64,000 bases of DNA from Mucilaginibacter paludis DSM 18603 (GCF_000166195.2 NZ_CM001403.1:2932432-2996431); one strand, 5' to 3'. Shown: positions 27,335 through 36,920, counted from the stretch's first letter. The notes: generated by a model not told the origin, from the letters alone. Made by a program: numbers and translations.

Positions 27335-27402
27335 GCTGGTTTATGGCAACAAGCAAACCCGCAGGGGCTTTGCTTGTTACATCTACAAAAATTGCACTGC
27401 TG

Positions 27403-28389
27403 ATGAAATACAGGGAATTAGGTAATACAGGTGAAAAACTTTCGGCGATAGGCTTAGGCTGCATGGGCATGACACATGCCTACGGCGACCGCAACGATGA
27501 GGAATCGATCAGGGTTTTGCATTTAGCGCTCGATCTGGGCATCAACTTTTGGGATACCGCCGATATTTATGGCCCGCATACCAACGAAGAGCTCATTGCC
27601 AAAGTACTGGCTCCTAACCGCGACAAGGTTTTCATAGCTACCAAATTTGGCTTTACACAGGCAGGCACCTACAACCGTGGCTTTGACGGCTCCCCAGCTT
27701 ATGCAAAGAAGGCTGTAGAGGCCAGTTTAAAGCGCCTGAATGTAGAAGTAATTGATTTGTATTACGCCCACCGCATTGACCCTAATATCCCGGTAGAAGA
27801 GATGGTAGGCGGCATGGCCGAGCTGGTTAAAGAGGGTAAAGTACGTTACCTGGGCCTGTCGGAAGCATCTGCTGAAACACTGGCCAAAGCTTGCCAAGTT
27901 CATCAGATAGCAGCTTTGCAAAGCGAATACTCTTTATTAACACGCGATGCTGAAGATCAAATTATTCCGGCTTGCCGCAAATTGGGTATTGGCTTTGTTC
28001 CGTTTAGCCCGCTATCACGGGGATTGGTAACGGCTACCTTACCAACAGATGCCAGGGATTTAAAGGCCGACGATTTCAGGCATACCATACCGCGTTTTCA
28101 GGGTGAATACCTGGAGAATAATAACAAACTGGTTGAGGATTTTGCTAAACTGGCTGCCGACAAGGGATGCACCCCTGCTCAATTGGCTTTAGCCTGGGTT
28201 TTGGCGCAGGGCGATGAGATTATCCCCATCCCAGGAACCAAAAAAACAAAGTATTTACGGGAGAATGCAGGCGCTGTTGATATCCATTTAAATGATTCGG
28301 ATTTTTCGGCAATAGAAGATGTTTTGAAAAAACACCCTAACACCGGCCCGCGTTATACCGAAGCGGCCATGAGTATGGTGAACAAATAA
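27403..28389 (+). CDS. Aldo/keto reductase
   Basis: 328 residues from the ATG at 27403, chosen because '[20 protein letters not shown]' is the family's normal N-terminus; upstream in-frame residues are not typical. The catalytic tetrad is visible: Asp and Tyr in '[12 protein letters not shown]', Lys in 'FIATKFGF', His in 'DLYYAHRID'. The NADPH-binding end reads '[20 protein letters not shown]'. It reduces aldehydes or ketones with NADPH; the branch resembles YakC/AKR13-type enzymes acting on diverse carbonyls. Substrate unknown. Confidence 0.9.
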   Translation: MKYRELGNTGEKLSAIGLGCMGMTHAYGDRNDEESIRVLHLALDLGINFWDTADIYGPHTNEELIAKVLAPNRDKVFIATKFGFTQAGTYNRGFDGSPAYAKKAVEASLKRLNVEVIDLYYAHRIDPNIPVEEMVGGMAELVKEGKVRYLGLSEASAETLAKACQVHQIAALQSEYSLLTRDAEDQIIPACRKLGIGFVPFSPLSRGLVTATLPTDARDLKADDFRHTIPRFQGEYLENNNKLVEDFAKLAADKGCTPAQLALAWVLAQGDEIIPIPGTKKTKYLRENAGAVDIHLNDSDFSAIEDVLKKHPNTGPRYTEAAMSMVNK

Positions 28390-28390
28390 T

Positions 28391-28639
28391 TTAAGCTAAT
28401 TTTCCAATAGCAGTAAATTTTTCAAATACGGCATGGGTATGTGGTGCATCCTTCAATTCGTCGGTTAAGTCCTGCCCGGCCCAATGTTCGTAATGTTTGC
28501 CATTGCGCCAAAGGCGGCTCGAGCCTACATCGTAAATTAGGCCCAAATAGGCTACCCATATCTCCGGCCTGTCCTGCCCGTTGCGTAGGGCCAGTTGTGA
28601 TTTGGTATAGATAGGCAAAATTTGATCGGGCGTGGACAT
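28391..28639 (-). CDS. Small cytochrome-b5-like heme-binding domain protein
   Basis: 82 residues forming a single Cyt-b5-like domain: 'IYTKSQLALRNGQDRPEIWV', 'YDVGSSRLWRNGKHYEHWAG', 'HTHAVFEKFTAIGKL'. The usual HPGG motif is replaced by HYEHWAG, as in bacterial one-domain relatives, and a second histidine pair (HTH) lies near the end. It is the last gene of the crtB operon, 28 bases after the lycopene cyclase. It could donate electrons to a carotenoid-modifying enzyme, but that is inference. Heme binding itself is not proven. Confidence 0.7.
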   Translation of the reverse strand: MSTPDQILPIYTKSQLALRNGQDRPEIWVAYLGLIYDVGSSRLWRNGKHYEHWAGQDLTDELKDAPHTHAVFEKFTAIGKLA

Positions 28640-28667
28640 AGATTCTCATCAGTTACAATTTAACAAC

Positions 28668-29351
28668 TTACCGTGCAACAATTTTTCTCGATTTAAAAAA
28701 TTCAAAAAAGCCGATATTCATCAGCAGTAAAGCCATGCAATAAAAATGATCTTCCACCGGTATGGTGCCAATTCGTTTACCTAAGTTTTCGGCATTGTTA
28801 TACAACACAACCGGTATTGAAGTTAAAAATCCGTTTACGATATAAAAGGGTATCAGCGTAACGGCATAAGCCATAAAAAAGCGATTGAGCCATGGTGCTC
28901 TTAAAAAAAACTGCACATAAATAAGCAAAGGAACCAGCGTACCAAAGGTAACCAGCGTATACAGGTGGTGATAATTAAAACAGCAGTTTAAAATACCGTA
29001 AACTAAAACAGCACTGCATACCAGGTTGATTACAAAGTCCGACGGTTGCCATTTAACATAGTATTTAAGGCACTGATAAATAAAAACACAGGCAAAGGGT
29101 ACCGTTAAAAAAAACAAGATCTCCTCTAACGGCAATTTAAAAAAAGTGATCCCTAAAATATAACCGGCATTAAAACTCCATACGCCTTTAATGGTAAAAA
29201 GCACATCCCATACTAAAAACAATAAGCCTGTGATACCCATGCCGGGCCATATATACCGCCAGCTTTTATAAAAGGCCACCCTTTTATCGAACGATAGCAC
29301 CACCGGGAAAAACAGGGTTGACAGGTTAATTAACAGGTACGTGTATTTCAC
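28668..29351 (-). CDS. Lycopene cyclase (CrtYcd-type, small membrane protein)
   Basis: 227 residues with about six or seven transmembrane segments and two repeats of the CrtYc/CrtYd domain. The signature acidic motifs occur in each half: 'FFKLPLEEILFFLTVPF' and 'IGTIPVEDHFYCMALLL'. This heterodimer-type cyclase, fused in one chain, closes the ends of lycopene to make beta-carotene in the cytoplasmic membrane. Its ATG shares one base with the stop of the upstream gene, so translation is coupled. Together with crtB in the same operon, crtI opposite and crtZ at 39.5 kb, it completes a beta-carotene to zeaxanthin route. Confidence 0.88.
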   Translation of the reverse strand: MKYTYLLINLSTLFFPVVLSFDKRVAFYKSWRYIWPGMGITGLLFLVWDVLFTIKGVWSFNAGYILGITFFKLPLEEILFFLTVPFACVFIYQCLKYYVKWQPSDFVINLVCSAVLVYGILNCCFNYHHLYTLVTFGTLVPLLIYVQFFLRAPWLNRFFMAYAVTLIPFYIVNGFLTSIPVVLYNNAENLGKRIGTIPVEDHFYCMALLLMNIGFFEFFKSRKIVAR

Positions 29352-29887
29352 TATAAGGCGGCTAATTGTTTATCCAATTTAACATTTTCCTGCGGGGTAC
29401 AGCGGCGCGAATCGATCAGGAATTTAATGATGCTGATGGTGAGTTCCCTATCAGCTGTGCCATAATTTTTCCGACTCAGTTGAGTGATCATCTCCTCACG
29501 GTCGGTTACCAAATTTTTGGCGTAACCTAAAAAACCCGGCACGTTATGCTGAATGGAAAAGCGCATAAACAAAATCTCGATATTATGCGGCTCTTCGTCA
29601 ACAGCTTGCTGCATCAATTTTTCCGACAGGTTGAGGTACTTTATTTTAAAATAGGGATTCCAGGTATGCTTGGCCTTTAAGGCCCCCAGCGCCCCCAGGT
29701 AGGCTGTTGTGAGCGGTGTTTTTTGATGTAATCTATCGAGCATAGTATAAAGCGAATCGGTAGTATGCTGACTATCTATGGCCTGGATTAGTTTTTTACG
29801 CAGCGCCTTTAAATCCGGCGATCCATCACCGGCAAGGCTCCAATTACATAAAAATAACATGGCAAGGGCTAAAAAAAATACTCGCAT
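29351..29887 (-). CDS. Exported helical protein of unknown function inside the crt operon
   Basis: 178 residues with a signal peptide ('VFFLALAMLFLCNWSLAG'). The mature part is helical, TPR-like ('TAYLGALGALKAKHTWNPYF', 'LSEKLMQQAVDEEPHNIEIL'), and ends in 'NVKLDKQLAAL'. It begins 2 bases after crtB and overlaps the lycopene cyclase start by one base, so it is locked into the carotenoid operon. No enzyme motif is seen. A periplasmic helper for carotenoid transport or membrane organisation is conceivable; the coupling is the only evidence. Confidence 0.6.
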   Translation of the reverse strand: MRVFFLALAMLFLCNWSLAGDGSPDLKALRKKLIQAIDSQHTTDSLYTMLDRLHQKTPLTTAYLGALGALKAKHTWNPYFKIKYLNLSEKLMQQAVDEEPHNIEILFMRFSIQHNVPGFLGYAKNLVTDREEMITQLSRKNYGTADRELTISIIKFLIDSRRCTPQENVKLDKQLAAL

Positions 29888-29889
29888 AC

Positions 29890-30723
29890 CTATATGGCGT
29901 TTAACTTTTGCTTTAAAATAGCCTTTAAATAAAGTGCGCTTTTGCGCACATCAGAAACCCTGATGCGCTTTTGCAGAATAACATTGGCCGGTGTTTTCCT
30001 GATTGTTTTAAAAAGCTGAAGGTAATAAGTATAAGCCACATATACGCCGCGTTTTGTTCCGCCAGGTAATTGTTTAATGCCTTTAAGGGCATTATCAAAG
30101 TCGTGCTGAATATCGGCTTCTATTTTTTGTTTATCGTTTTCGGTAAACCTGGTAAAATCAACTCCCGGAAAATAAGTACGGCCGCGTTCTTCAAAGTCTG
30201 ACCGGATGTCCCTCAAAAAATTAATTTTCTGGAAAGCGGCCCCAAGGCTACGCGCCATGGGTAACAGTTTTTTATACAAGTCAGTATCGCCTTCGCAAAA
30301 CACGTTAAGGCACATTAAACCCACTACCTCCGCCGAACCATAAATATACATCTGATACCCCTCTTTGTTATAAGCAGTTTGCTGTAGGTCCATTTCCATG
30401 GAGTGTAAAAAAGCCTCTATTAAATCGCGCTCGATATGATATTGATTAACCACACATTGAAACGATTGTAGCACCGGGTTTAAACTGATACCCTGCTCTA
30501 TAGCAAGAAATGTTTCCTTCCGGAAATCTGAGATCAGCTGAGCCTGGTTGTAATCATAAAAAGTATCTACAATCTCGTCCGCGTAGCGCACAAAACCATA
30601 AATGGCATAAATAGCATACCTAAAGCGTTTATCAAAGGCTTTAATTCCTAAACTAAACGATGTACTATATTTGTTGGTTATTACTTTACTGCACTCAAAG
30701 CAGGTTTCGGTATATAGATCCAT
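29890..30723 (-). CDS. crtB: Phytoene synthase
   Basis: 277 residues, squalene/phytoene synthase family. The first aspartate-rich motif is 'RYADEIVDTFYD' and the second is 'LRDIRSDFEERGRTYFPG'; both bind Mg-diphosphate. 'SLGAAFQKINFLRDI' and 'YGSAEVVGLMCL' are typical of bacterial CrtB. It condenses two geranylgeranyl diphosphates to phytoene, the first committed step of carotenoid synthesis. The first gene of the operon crtB, exported protein, lycopene cyclase, cytochrome-b5-like. Confidence 0.93.
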   Translation of the reverse strand: MDLYTETCFECSKVITNKYSTSFSLGIKAFDKRFRYAIYAIYGFVRYADEIVDTFYDYNQAQLISDFRKETFLAIEQGISLNPVLQSFQCVVNQYHIERDLIEAFLHSMEMDLQQTAYNKEGYQMYIYGSAEVVGLMCLNVFCEGDTDLYKKLLPMARSLGAAFQKINFLRDIRSDFEERGRTYFPGVDFTRFTENDKQKIEADIQHDFDNALKGIKQLPGGTKRGVYVAYTYYLQLFKTIRKTPANVILQKRIRVSDVRKSALYLKAILKQKLNAI

Positions 30724-30926
30724 TAAAGGCCCAGTTTCATAATCATAGCTAAATTACAAAATATACGTCTTAATTGTTTCGATATATCAAATACTATCTT
30801 TAATGTTAATCCGGGCTCAATGTGCTGCATTTAAACCTATCAGGATGAATGCAATCTGTAAACACACCGTACATCGCTGTACACTTACAAGCATTTTTTA
30901 TAAATTGCATCATTAAATAGTACTCT

Positions 30927-31502
30927 ATGAAAAAGCAACTGCTCCTGATACTTGTTTTTATTTTTACAGTTAGTTCCATCGCTGTGGCGCAGAACGTTAT
31001 GCCGCAGGCAGAAACTGTGTTTAAACAGGCTTATGCACAAGCCAATAACGAGCATAAAAATATCATCCTGATATTCCATGCCTCCTGGTGCGGATGGTGC
31101 AAAAAAATGGAGGCCAGCTTGAACGATCCTTCCTGCAAAAAAATGTTCGACGATAATTACGTGATCACTACCCTTGATGTAATGGAGCAACCCACCAAAG
31201 CTAATTTGGAAAACCCCGGAGCATTAGAGGTACTTAAAAAATACAAAGGCGAAAAAGCAGGCCTGCCATTTTGGGTGATATTGGATGCCAAAGGAAATTT
31301 ATTAGCCGACAGCCAGATCCGCCCGGCGGGGGCACCGATGGATACCCCCGGCGAAAGCATTGGCTGCCCGGCAAGCGAAAACGAAGTAGCTTACTTTGCC
31401 AAGGTAATTAAGGCAAGTTCTAAATTGAATGATGAGCAATTAGCAGTCATCAGCAAACGATTCGCGCTCAATAAACCGGCACCTGTTGCTGCACAACATT
31501 GA
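30927..31502 (+). CDS. Periplasmic thioredoxin-like protein (WCGWC)
   Basis: 191 residues with a signal peptide ending near 'IAVAQ'. 'NIILIFHASWCGWCKKMEAS' carries the redox-active CxxC. The rest follows the thioredoxin fold, with the cis-Pro in 'GLPFWVILD'. Several Bacteroidota proteins of this type (thioredoxin_7-like) reduce or isomerise disulfides outside the cytoplasm. It lies between crtB and crtI, reading away from crtB; a functional tie to carotenoids is not evident. Confidence 0.85.
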   Translation: MKKQLLLILVFIFTVSSIAVAQNVMPQAETVFKQAYAQANNEHKNIILIFHASWCGWCKKMEASLNDPSCKKMFDDNYVITTLDVMEQPTKANLENPGALEVLKKYKGEKAGLPFWVILDAKGNLLADSQIRPAGAPMDTPGESIGCPASENEVAYFAKVIKASSKLNDEQLAVISKRFALNKPAPVAAQH

Positions 31503-31658
31503 TATTTAAGGATTTTAAAGCATTTAAGTATTCTTAGCACCTTATGCGGCTTTGCCTGCGCATCAAAATATTACTCCCAGTGAGGTACCGGTAAGTTTGT
31601 GATGAGTTTTTACTGATGGCAATCAACAAATTGTTTAATTTGGCTGTCTATACTAACC

Positions 31659-33146
31659 ATGAGCAAATCTCAAAACATCATCGTGATAGGCGCCGGCTTT
31701 GCTGGGTTATCGGCAGCCTCGGCATTGGCTAAAGAAGGTTATCAAGTTACCGTTGTTGAAAAAAACAATCAGCCCGGCGGTCGAGCCCGTACCTGGGAAA
31801 AAGACGGCTTTATGTTTGATATGGGGCCGAGCTGGTATTGGATGCCCGACGTATTTGAAAACTACTTTGCCTTATTTGGTAAAAAGGTTGAAGACTATTA
31901 CCATTTAAAACGGCTTGATCCCGGTTACCGGATATTTTATGGCGACGACGATGTGATGGATGTCCCAGCCCAGATGGACAAGCTGGAGGAGCTATTCGAG
32001 CAGATTGAACCAGGCAGCAGCGTAGCTTTGCAACAATTTTTAATACAAGCCAAATACAAATACGAGGTTGCCATGGGCGATTACGTTTTTCGCCCTTCGC
32101 ACTCCATTACCGAATTTATTGATATACGCCTCATTCGCGAAAGCCTGCGCATCCAAATGCTGAGCAGCATGAGCAAACATGTACGTAAATATTTTAAAAA
32201 CCCCAAACTCGTTAAACTGCTGGAGTTCCCGGTATTGTTCTTAGGGGCCACACCGCAAAATACCCCGGCCATGTACAGCCTGATGAACTATGCCGATTTA
32301 AGCTTAGGTACCTGGTACCCCATGGGCGGCATGCACGAAATTGTTAAAGCGATGGTTAGCGTTGCCGAAGAGTTAGGCGTAGAGATTAAACTGAATACCG
32401 AGGTAACCAAAATAAACGTAAGCAACCAACGCGCCCAAAGTATTGAAACCAATAACGGGACATTTACTGCGGATTTCATTATCGCCGGGGCCGACTATAA
32501 ACATGTGGACCAGCACCTGGTTGAAAAGCCGCACCGCAACTACGACGAAAAACATTGGGATAGCCGCACCATGTCGCCATCAAGTTTGTTGTATTACATC
32601 GGCCTTAACAAAAAATTAAAAAACATCGAGCATCATAATTTATTTTTTGACGAGGATTTCGACCTCCATGCCGATCATATCTACACCAACCCTAAATGGC
32701 CTGATAAACCTTTGTTCTATGTATCTTGTACCTCAAAAACTGATGATACAGTAGCTCCTGAAGGCTGCGAGAACCTCTTCTTCCTGATGCCTATCGCACC
32801 TGACTTGCACGACGAGGAAGCGATCAGGGAAAAGTACTTCAACATTATGGTAGACCGCTTTGAAAGCCTCACCGGCGAAAGTATACGAGATGCCATCATC
32901 GTAAAAAGAAGCTACGCGCTGAACGACTTTAAAAGCGATTATAACTCGTATAAAGGCAACGCCTACGGCCTGGCCAATACACTGGCGCAAACAGCTTTCT
33001 TTAAACCTGCCATGAAGGCTAAACAAATAAAAAACATGTTATACACCGGCCAGTTAACAGTACCCGGCCCGGGCGTACCACCTTCGCTCATTTCGGGGCA
33101 GGTTGCTGCCAAAGAGGCCATTAAGTTAATGAAAGGCGAGAAATAG
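31659..33146 (+). CDS. crtI: Phytoene desaturase
   Basis: 495 residues, full length. The FAD-binding N-terminus reads 'IIVIGAGFAGLSAASALAKE' followed by 'GGRARTWEKDGFMFDMGPSW', the CrtI/CrtN signature. The C-terminal 'LLYTGQLTVPGPGVPPSLIS' is the characteristic carotenoid dehydrogenase end. It converts phytoene to lycopene through successive desaturations. The last 9 bases, including the stop codon, belong to a 24-bp sequence repeated 68 bases further on. Confidence 0.93.
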   Translation: MSKSQNIIVIGAGFAGLSAASALAKEGYQVTVVEKNNQPGGRARTWEKDGFMFDMGPSWYWMPDVFENYFALFGKKVEDYYHLKRLDPGYRIFYGDDDVMDVPAQMDKLEELFEQIEPGSSVALQQFLIQAKYKYEVAMGDYVFRPSHSITEFIDIRLIRESLRIQMLSSMSKHVRKYFKNPKLVKLLEFPVLFLGATPQNTPAMYSLMNYADLSLGTWYPMGGMHEIVKAMVSVAEELGVEIKLNTEVTKINVSNQRAQSIETNNGTFTADFIIAGADYKHVDQHLVEKPHRNYDEKHWDSRTMSPSSLLYYIGLNKKLKNIEHHNLFFDEDFDLHADHIYTNPKWPDKPLFYVSCTSKTDDTVAPEGCENLFFLMPIAPDLHDEEAIREKYFNIMVDRFESLTGESIRDAIIVKRSYALNDFKSDYNSYKGNAYGLANTLAQTAFFKPAMKAKQIKNMLYTGQLTVPGPGVPPSLISGQVAAKEAIKLMKGEK

Positions 33147-33300
33147 GATTTAAACTCGAAAACAGTTTGCATAAAGTAGTCGGTGGGAACACCGACTGAT
33201 GGGTGGAGAAATAGGATTTAAACTCGAAAGAGTTTGCCTATAGTGTCGGTGGGGACACCGATTACGGCAAGGGGATCTAGTGTCGGTGTCCCCACCGACT
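33138..33300. repeat. Duplicated crtI end plus three REP-like GTCGGTG/CACCGAC hairpins
   Basis: A 24-bp sequence spanning the crtI stop codon (33138-33161) recurs exactly at 33206-33229, and the similarity continues for about 60 bases. Three hairpins with stems related to GTCGGTG/CACCGAC and 4-base loops follow (33178-33197, 33246-33261, 33282-33299). They resemble repetitive extragenic palindromes. No coding role; they may protect or terminate the crtI transcript. Confidence 0.8.
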
Positions 33301-33330
33301 ACTGAAAGGGGCCGACTACTGCTTAAACCA

Positions 33331-33360
33331 AAAATGGCCCTCTCAAAAAAGGGCCATTTT
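33331..33360. terminator. Bidirectional terminator between crtI and the sigma factor gene
   Basis: An 11-bp stem AAAATGGCCCT/AGGGCCATTTT with an 8-base loop, flanked by A on one side and T on the other. It can end both the crtI transcript and the converging sigma factor transcript. Confidence 0.85.
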
Positions 33361-33388
33361 CTATATATATGTTGAGTTTATATGCTAA

Positions 33389-33928
33389 TTAATCTTCTTC
33401 GGCGTAAACAGGTTTTTTAACTCCATTATCGTATGCCTTTAAATTCTTTTTCAACAGTTTGCGTGCCACGTGTATACGGGTTTTAACTGTTCCGATAGGG
33501 ATCTCCAAATGATCGGCTATCTCGTGATATTTGTGTCCGTCGAAATACATCGTGAACGGAACAAAATAATCTTCAGGTAATTTGTCTAAAGCCCTCTTAA
33601 TATCGTCCATAACGAATTTTGATTCGCCTTGATTTTTGGTTGAGCTGAAAACCAGGTTTGGAGAAGAGATCTCGTCAGACTTGGTTACAAATGTGCTCAT
33701 CTTAACAAAACGACGATAATTGTTAATGAAGGTATTTTTCATGATGGTATATAACCATCCTTTTAAATTGGTGCCTTCTTTAAACTTATTGTAATAAGTT
33801 ATGGCTTTTAACATTGTATCCTGAACAAGGTCGTTCGCATCGTCCGCGTCGTGTGTAAAGTGAAGTGCATAAGACCTCAAAGAACCTGCCTGACGTAGTA
33901 CCATTGTGTTAAACTCAATCTTTGTCAT
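33389..33928 (-). CDS. ECF-type RNA polymerase sigma factor
   Basis: 179 residues. Region 2 reads 'LHFTHDADDANDLVQDTMLK' through 'NLKGWLYTIMKNTFINNYRR'; region 4 reads 'YHEIADHLEIPIGTVKTRIH'. No anti-sigma gene lies next to it, so its control is not visible here. It converges on crtI, but converging genes need not be related. A TATGTTTG box matching TAnnTTTG lies 30 bases upstream of the start (minus strand, 33958-33965). Similar ECF factors are widespread stress regulators in Sphingobacteriaceae. The intergenic space up to 34188 holds nothing else recognisable. Confidence 0.9.
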   Translation of the reverse strand: MTKIEFNTMVLRQAGSLRSYALHFTHDADDANDLVQDTMLKAITYYNKFKEGTNLKGWLYTIMKNTFINNYRRFVKMSTFVTKSDEISSPNLVFSSTKNQGESKFVMDDIKRALDKLPEDYFVPFTMYFDGHKYHEIADHLEIPIGTVKTRIHVARKLLKKNLKAYDNGVKKPVYAEED

Positions 33929-34188
33929 AGTGTTAATGTTTGTGATTCACATTATGACAAACATAGTACCGCTTTGGTTGCCCCATTGAGTTTTGCAGAT
34001 AAGAGCGCGCCAAAAATCCGTCAAACTCAGGCTATACCAATTAACAGATCGGTATAAAAACTCCCTATAAGTCTATCAGACAGTTTAATGACAATTAACT
34101 ATTAAATAAAAAAAGTAAATTTTAAAGGCAATCGGCCCCGAAAAAGGCTTATTTAAAAATGTATCCTTTTTTAAACACTTGTTACTAA

Positions 34189-35202
34189 TTATACCACATT
34201 CACTTCGCGCTCCAGCATAACGCCAAATTTTCTGTACACAGTGTCTATGATTTGCGACGACAGTGCATACACCTCCTGCCCGGTAGCGCCACCATGATTA
34301 ACCAATACCAAAGCCTGGTTTTTCCATGTACCTGTATTGCCAACCACTTTCCCTTTCCAGCCGCATTGTTCAATAAGCCAGCCCGCGGCTAATTTAATGT
34401 AACCATCGCCAGCGGGATAGTTAACCACCTCTGGATGCCTTTCCTGAACTTCCTTAAACTCGGCCAAGGTAATAACCGGATTTTTAAAAAAGCTCCCGGC
34501 ATTGCCAATGGTAGATGGATCTGGAAGTTTGGATACCCGGATGTGCGATACCACCTGGGATATATCTTTTATTGTAGGCTCTGAAATATGGCGGAGGGCT
34601 AACTCCTGCTCAATAGCGCCGTAGCGGGTATTAATATTCGGTATGAGCGATAAATGAAATTTAACGCTTACCACAATATACTGCCCTTTAAGCTGCTTAA
34701 ATATGCTATCGCGATAATCAAAGCGGCAGGCTTCTTTGTCGAATATTTTAAACGTACCCGATGCAATCTCAAATGCCTTGCACGATTCAAATACATCTTT
34801 CAGTTCCACACCGTAAGCGCCGATGTTTTGTATGGGCGATGCACCTACCGATCCGGGTATTAAACTTAAGTTCTCCATCCCGGCAAATCCCCAGCGTACG
34901 GCATAGTTAACCAGATCGTTCCAAACCTCGCCTGCGCCGGCTTCAATAAAAACATCCTGGTGGTTAACGCGGTGTTCAATACCCCGGATATTCATCCGGA
35001 TAACCAGGCCATTAAAATTTTGAGTGAGCAGCAAATTACTACCCCCACCTAAAATTAAACGCTCTGTGGTTTTCCACTGCGGGTCCATAAATAGCTCAAC
35101 CAGGTCATCCTCGTGATTTATCTCTACAAAATAACGCGCGGAAGCATCAATGCCAAACGTGTTAAAGTTTTTAAGCGATACGTTTTCGTGAATCTGGAGC
35201 AT
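34189..35202 (-). CDS. murB: UDP-N-acetylmuramate dehydrogenase
   Basis: 337 residues of the type I (E. coli-like) MurB. The start 'VSLKNFNTFGIDASARYFV', the FAD-binding 'RLILGGGSNLLLTQNFNGLV', 'GLSLIPGS'-type motif ('NLSLIPGSVGASPIQNIGAY') and the catalytic serine region 'TIGNAGSFFKNPV' are all present. It reduces UDP-GlcNAc-enolpyruvate to UDP-MurNAc in the cytoplasm for peptidoglycan synthesis. It starts 2 bases after the upstream membrane glycosyltransferase, so the two are co-transcribed. Confidence 0.93.
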   Translation of the reverse strand: MLQIHENVSLKNFNTFGIDASARYFVEINHEDDLVELFMDPQWKTTERLILGGGSNLLLTQNFNGLVIRMNIRGIEHRVNHQDVFIEAGAGEVWNDLVNYAVRWGFAGMENLSLIPGSVGASPIQNIGAYGVELKDVFESCKAFEIASGTFKIFDKEACRFDYRDSIFKQLKGQYIVVSVKFHLSLIPNINTRYGAIEQELALRHISEPTIKDISQVVSHIRVSKLPDPSTIGNAGSFFKNPVITLAEFKEVQERHPEVVNYPAGDGYIKLAAGWLIEQCGWKGKVVGNTGTWKNQALVLVNHGGATGQEVYALSSQIIDTVYRKFGVMLEREVNVV

Positions 35203-35204
35203 AT

Positions 35205-36920
35205 TTACAGGGTAATCAAAAAGTAATGGTTCAATGTTGTATTACGTTGCTTTTCTATTAAAAAAGGCAGGGTTAAGTTTTCGTTAGGATAGTTGTCAAA
35301 TTTTTGCACCAGCTTAAACGGAATGTTCTTTTTAACCAGGTGTGCCATCAACGTATCTTCAACCAAAACAACCTGATTTTTGTTTTTGGCGGCTATAACG
35401 GCATCGGCACGCTCAAAGCTAACCTTACGGTTGGTATAAAACTCAAAGGCATCCGGCACCTCAAATATCGCTACAACCTGCTTATCGTTATCCACATACC
35501 GGTTAACATATTCGGCAGCATGTACGTCGCCCTTATACTTTAACAAATCCGGATATACAATAGCTATTACATAAGCGTTGGCCCAAACGGCAACACAGCA
35601 GGTAAATAAAAACAAGGATTGAATGGCAGGAAGCCTGCTTTTAAAAATATAAACGCTGATACCAATTAGGCCCAATATCAATAGTATAAAAATAAGGGAC
35701 CGTTCGGGCGCAAAAATAAAATCAAGTACAATAATCAATAAGATTAATGCGCCAGTAATTATATATTGAGTTATTTTAAACAGCCGGGCATTATTGTTTA
35801 CGCTAACCCGCTGCACAAATACCGCCGTAATGATGGCGAAGAAGGGGAACAGGATATTGGTATAAAACGGCAGTTGGAACTGCGAGACAGAAAAAATAAC
35901 AAACATTAAAAAAGCCCCGGATAAAGTAACATACTCTGGCAGGGCAATACCCTTTACTATTTTTTTGCTGCTGATGAACAGCGCATAATAAAGCAACAGG
36001 GCCCAGGGCGCAAATGCCCATAAAAGGGTATGTACAAAGAAAAACTTATCGCCATCGGTGCGTACAATATAGCTGCTGCTGTTAAAGCGGCCAAACTGGC
36101 TGTCCCACAAAAACCACCGGATGCCGGATACGCCATGATGGCCAAAAACCATTTTTTCGGGGTGCAGATCGAACTGAACGTAGAGGGTATAAATTTCGGG
36201 CAGGGTGAACACCGCCACCAATAGCACGGCCATTAACCATCGCCATTGAAACAGGCCCTTAAAATCCTTTTTAAAAATATAGTCGCCAATAATGGCGCTG
36301 CCTATCGGGATCAGTAAATAGATGCCCTTCGTCATTACCGCGCAGGCCGCAAATAATGCTGCCAGTACCAAATCAGCTATGCTGAACCTCAACTTCAACT
36401 GATAAAAATGATATACGCTCCCCATCAGCAAACCCATAATATAAGGCTCGGCACGCACATCGGTATTCGACATGATCACGTGCTGCGATGTTAACAGGAC
36501 CAGCACTGCAAGCAGCGCGGTTTCAAAACTGTACAACTTTTTGGCAAGCTTGTAGGTATAAACCACCGACATAAAATAAAACAGCAGAGCAGGTAATTTA
36601 TAAGCAAAAGTTGTGGGGCCGAAAATGTTAAAGCTCAAGGCAGTCATCCAGAATGGGAAGTGCGGTTTATCCAGCCAGTCTTTACCGTGGTACATCAGGT
36701 CGGTATAGTTATGGTTCTCAATCATGGTTCTGGCAATCATCCCGTATAAACTTGGGTCGTTCGTAAAAAAACGGGTGCTGATGCCAGCAATATTGATGAT
36801 GATGCCCAATAGCAGTACAACCAAAAAGGGCCGCTTATCAGCCGATAAAAGATCCTTAAATCCTGTACCGGATTGCAGAACAGAAGCGGGAATAGGCGCG
36901 GAATGCTTTTGTTTGTTCAA
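35205..36920 (-). CDS. Membrane glycosyltransferase, GT39/ArnT-like
   Basis: 571 residues with about 12 transmembrane segments. The first periplasmic loop carries the GT-C acidic motif 'FTNDPSLYGMIARTMIENHN' and 'DWLDKPHFPFWMTALSF', the ArnT/PMT pattern. 'SNTDVRAEPYIMGLL' is also typical. Such enzymes transfer a sugar from a polyprenyl-phosphate carrier to lipid A, protein or a glycan on the outer side of the membrane. Acceptor unknown. Upstream of murB with a 2-base gap. Confidence 0.85.
   Translation of the reverse strand: MNKQKHSAPIPASVLQSGTGFKDLLSADKRPFLVVLLLGIIINIAGISTRFFTNDPSLYGMIARTMIENHNYTDLMYHGKDWLDKPHFPFWMTALSFNIFGPTTFAYKLPALLFYFMSVVYTYKLAKKLYSFETALLAVLVLLTSQHVIMSNTDVRAEPYIMGLLMGSVYHFYQLKLRFSIADLVLAALFAACAVMTKGIYLLIPIGSAIIGDYIFKKDFKGLFQWRWLMAVLLVAVFTLPEIYTLYVQFDLHPEKMVFGHHGVSGIRWFLWDSQFGRFNSSSYIVRTDGDKFFFVHTLLWAFAPWALLLYYALFISSKKIVKGIALPEYVTLSGAFLMFVIFSVSQFQLPFYTNILFPFFAIITAVFVQRVSVNNNARLFKITQYIITGALILLIIVLDFIFAPERSLIFILLILGLIGISVYIFKSRLPAIQSLFLFTCCVAVWANAYVIAIVYPDLLKYKGDVHAAEYVNRYVDNDKQVVAIFEVPDAFEFYTNRKVSFERADAVIAAKNKNQVVLVEDTLMAHLVKKNIPFKLVQKFDNYPNENLTLPFLIEKQRNTTLNHYFLITL

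Noticed and set aside
33138..33300. CRISPR-like array after crtI
   Set aside because: Only two direct copies, no regular spacers and no cas genes; the hairpins are REP-like.
33389..33928. CarQ-type sigma factor dedicated to the carotenoid genes
   Set aside because: No anti-sigma gene is adjacent, and the gene converges on crtI instead of preceding it; the ECF family alone does not show such a role.
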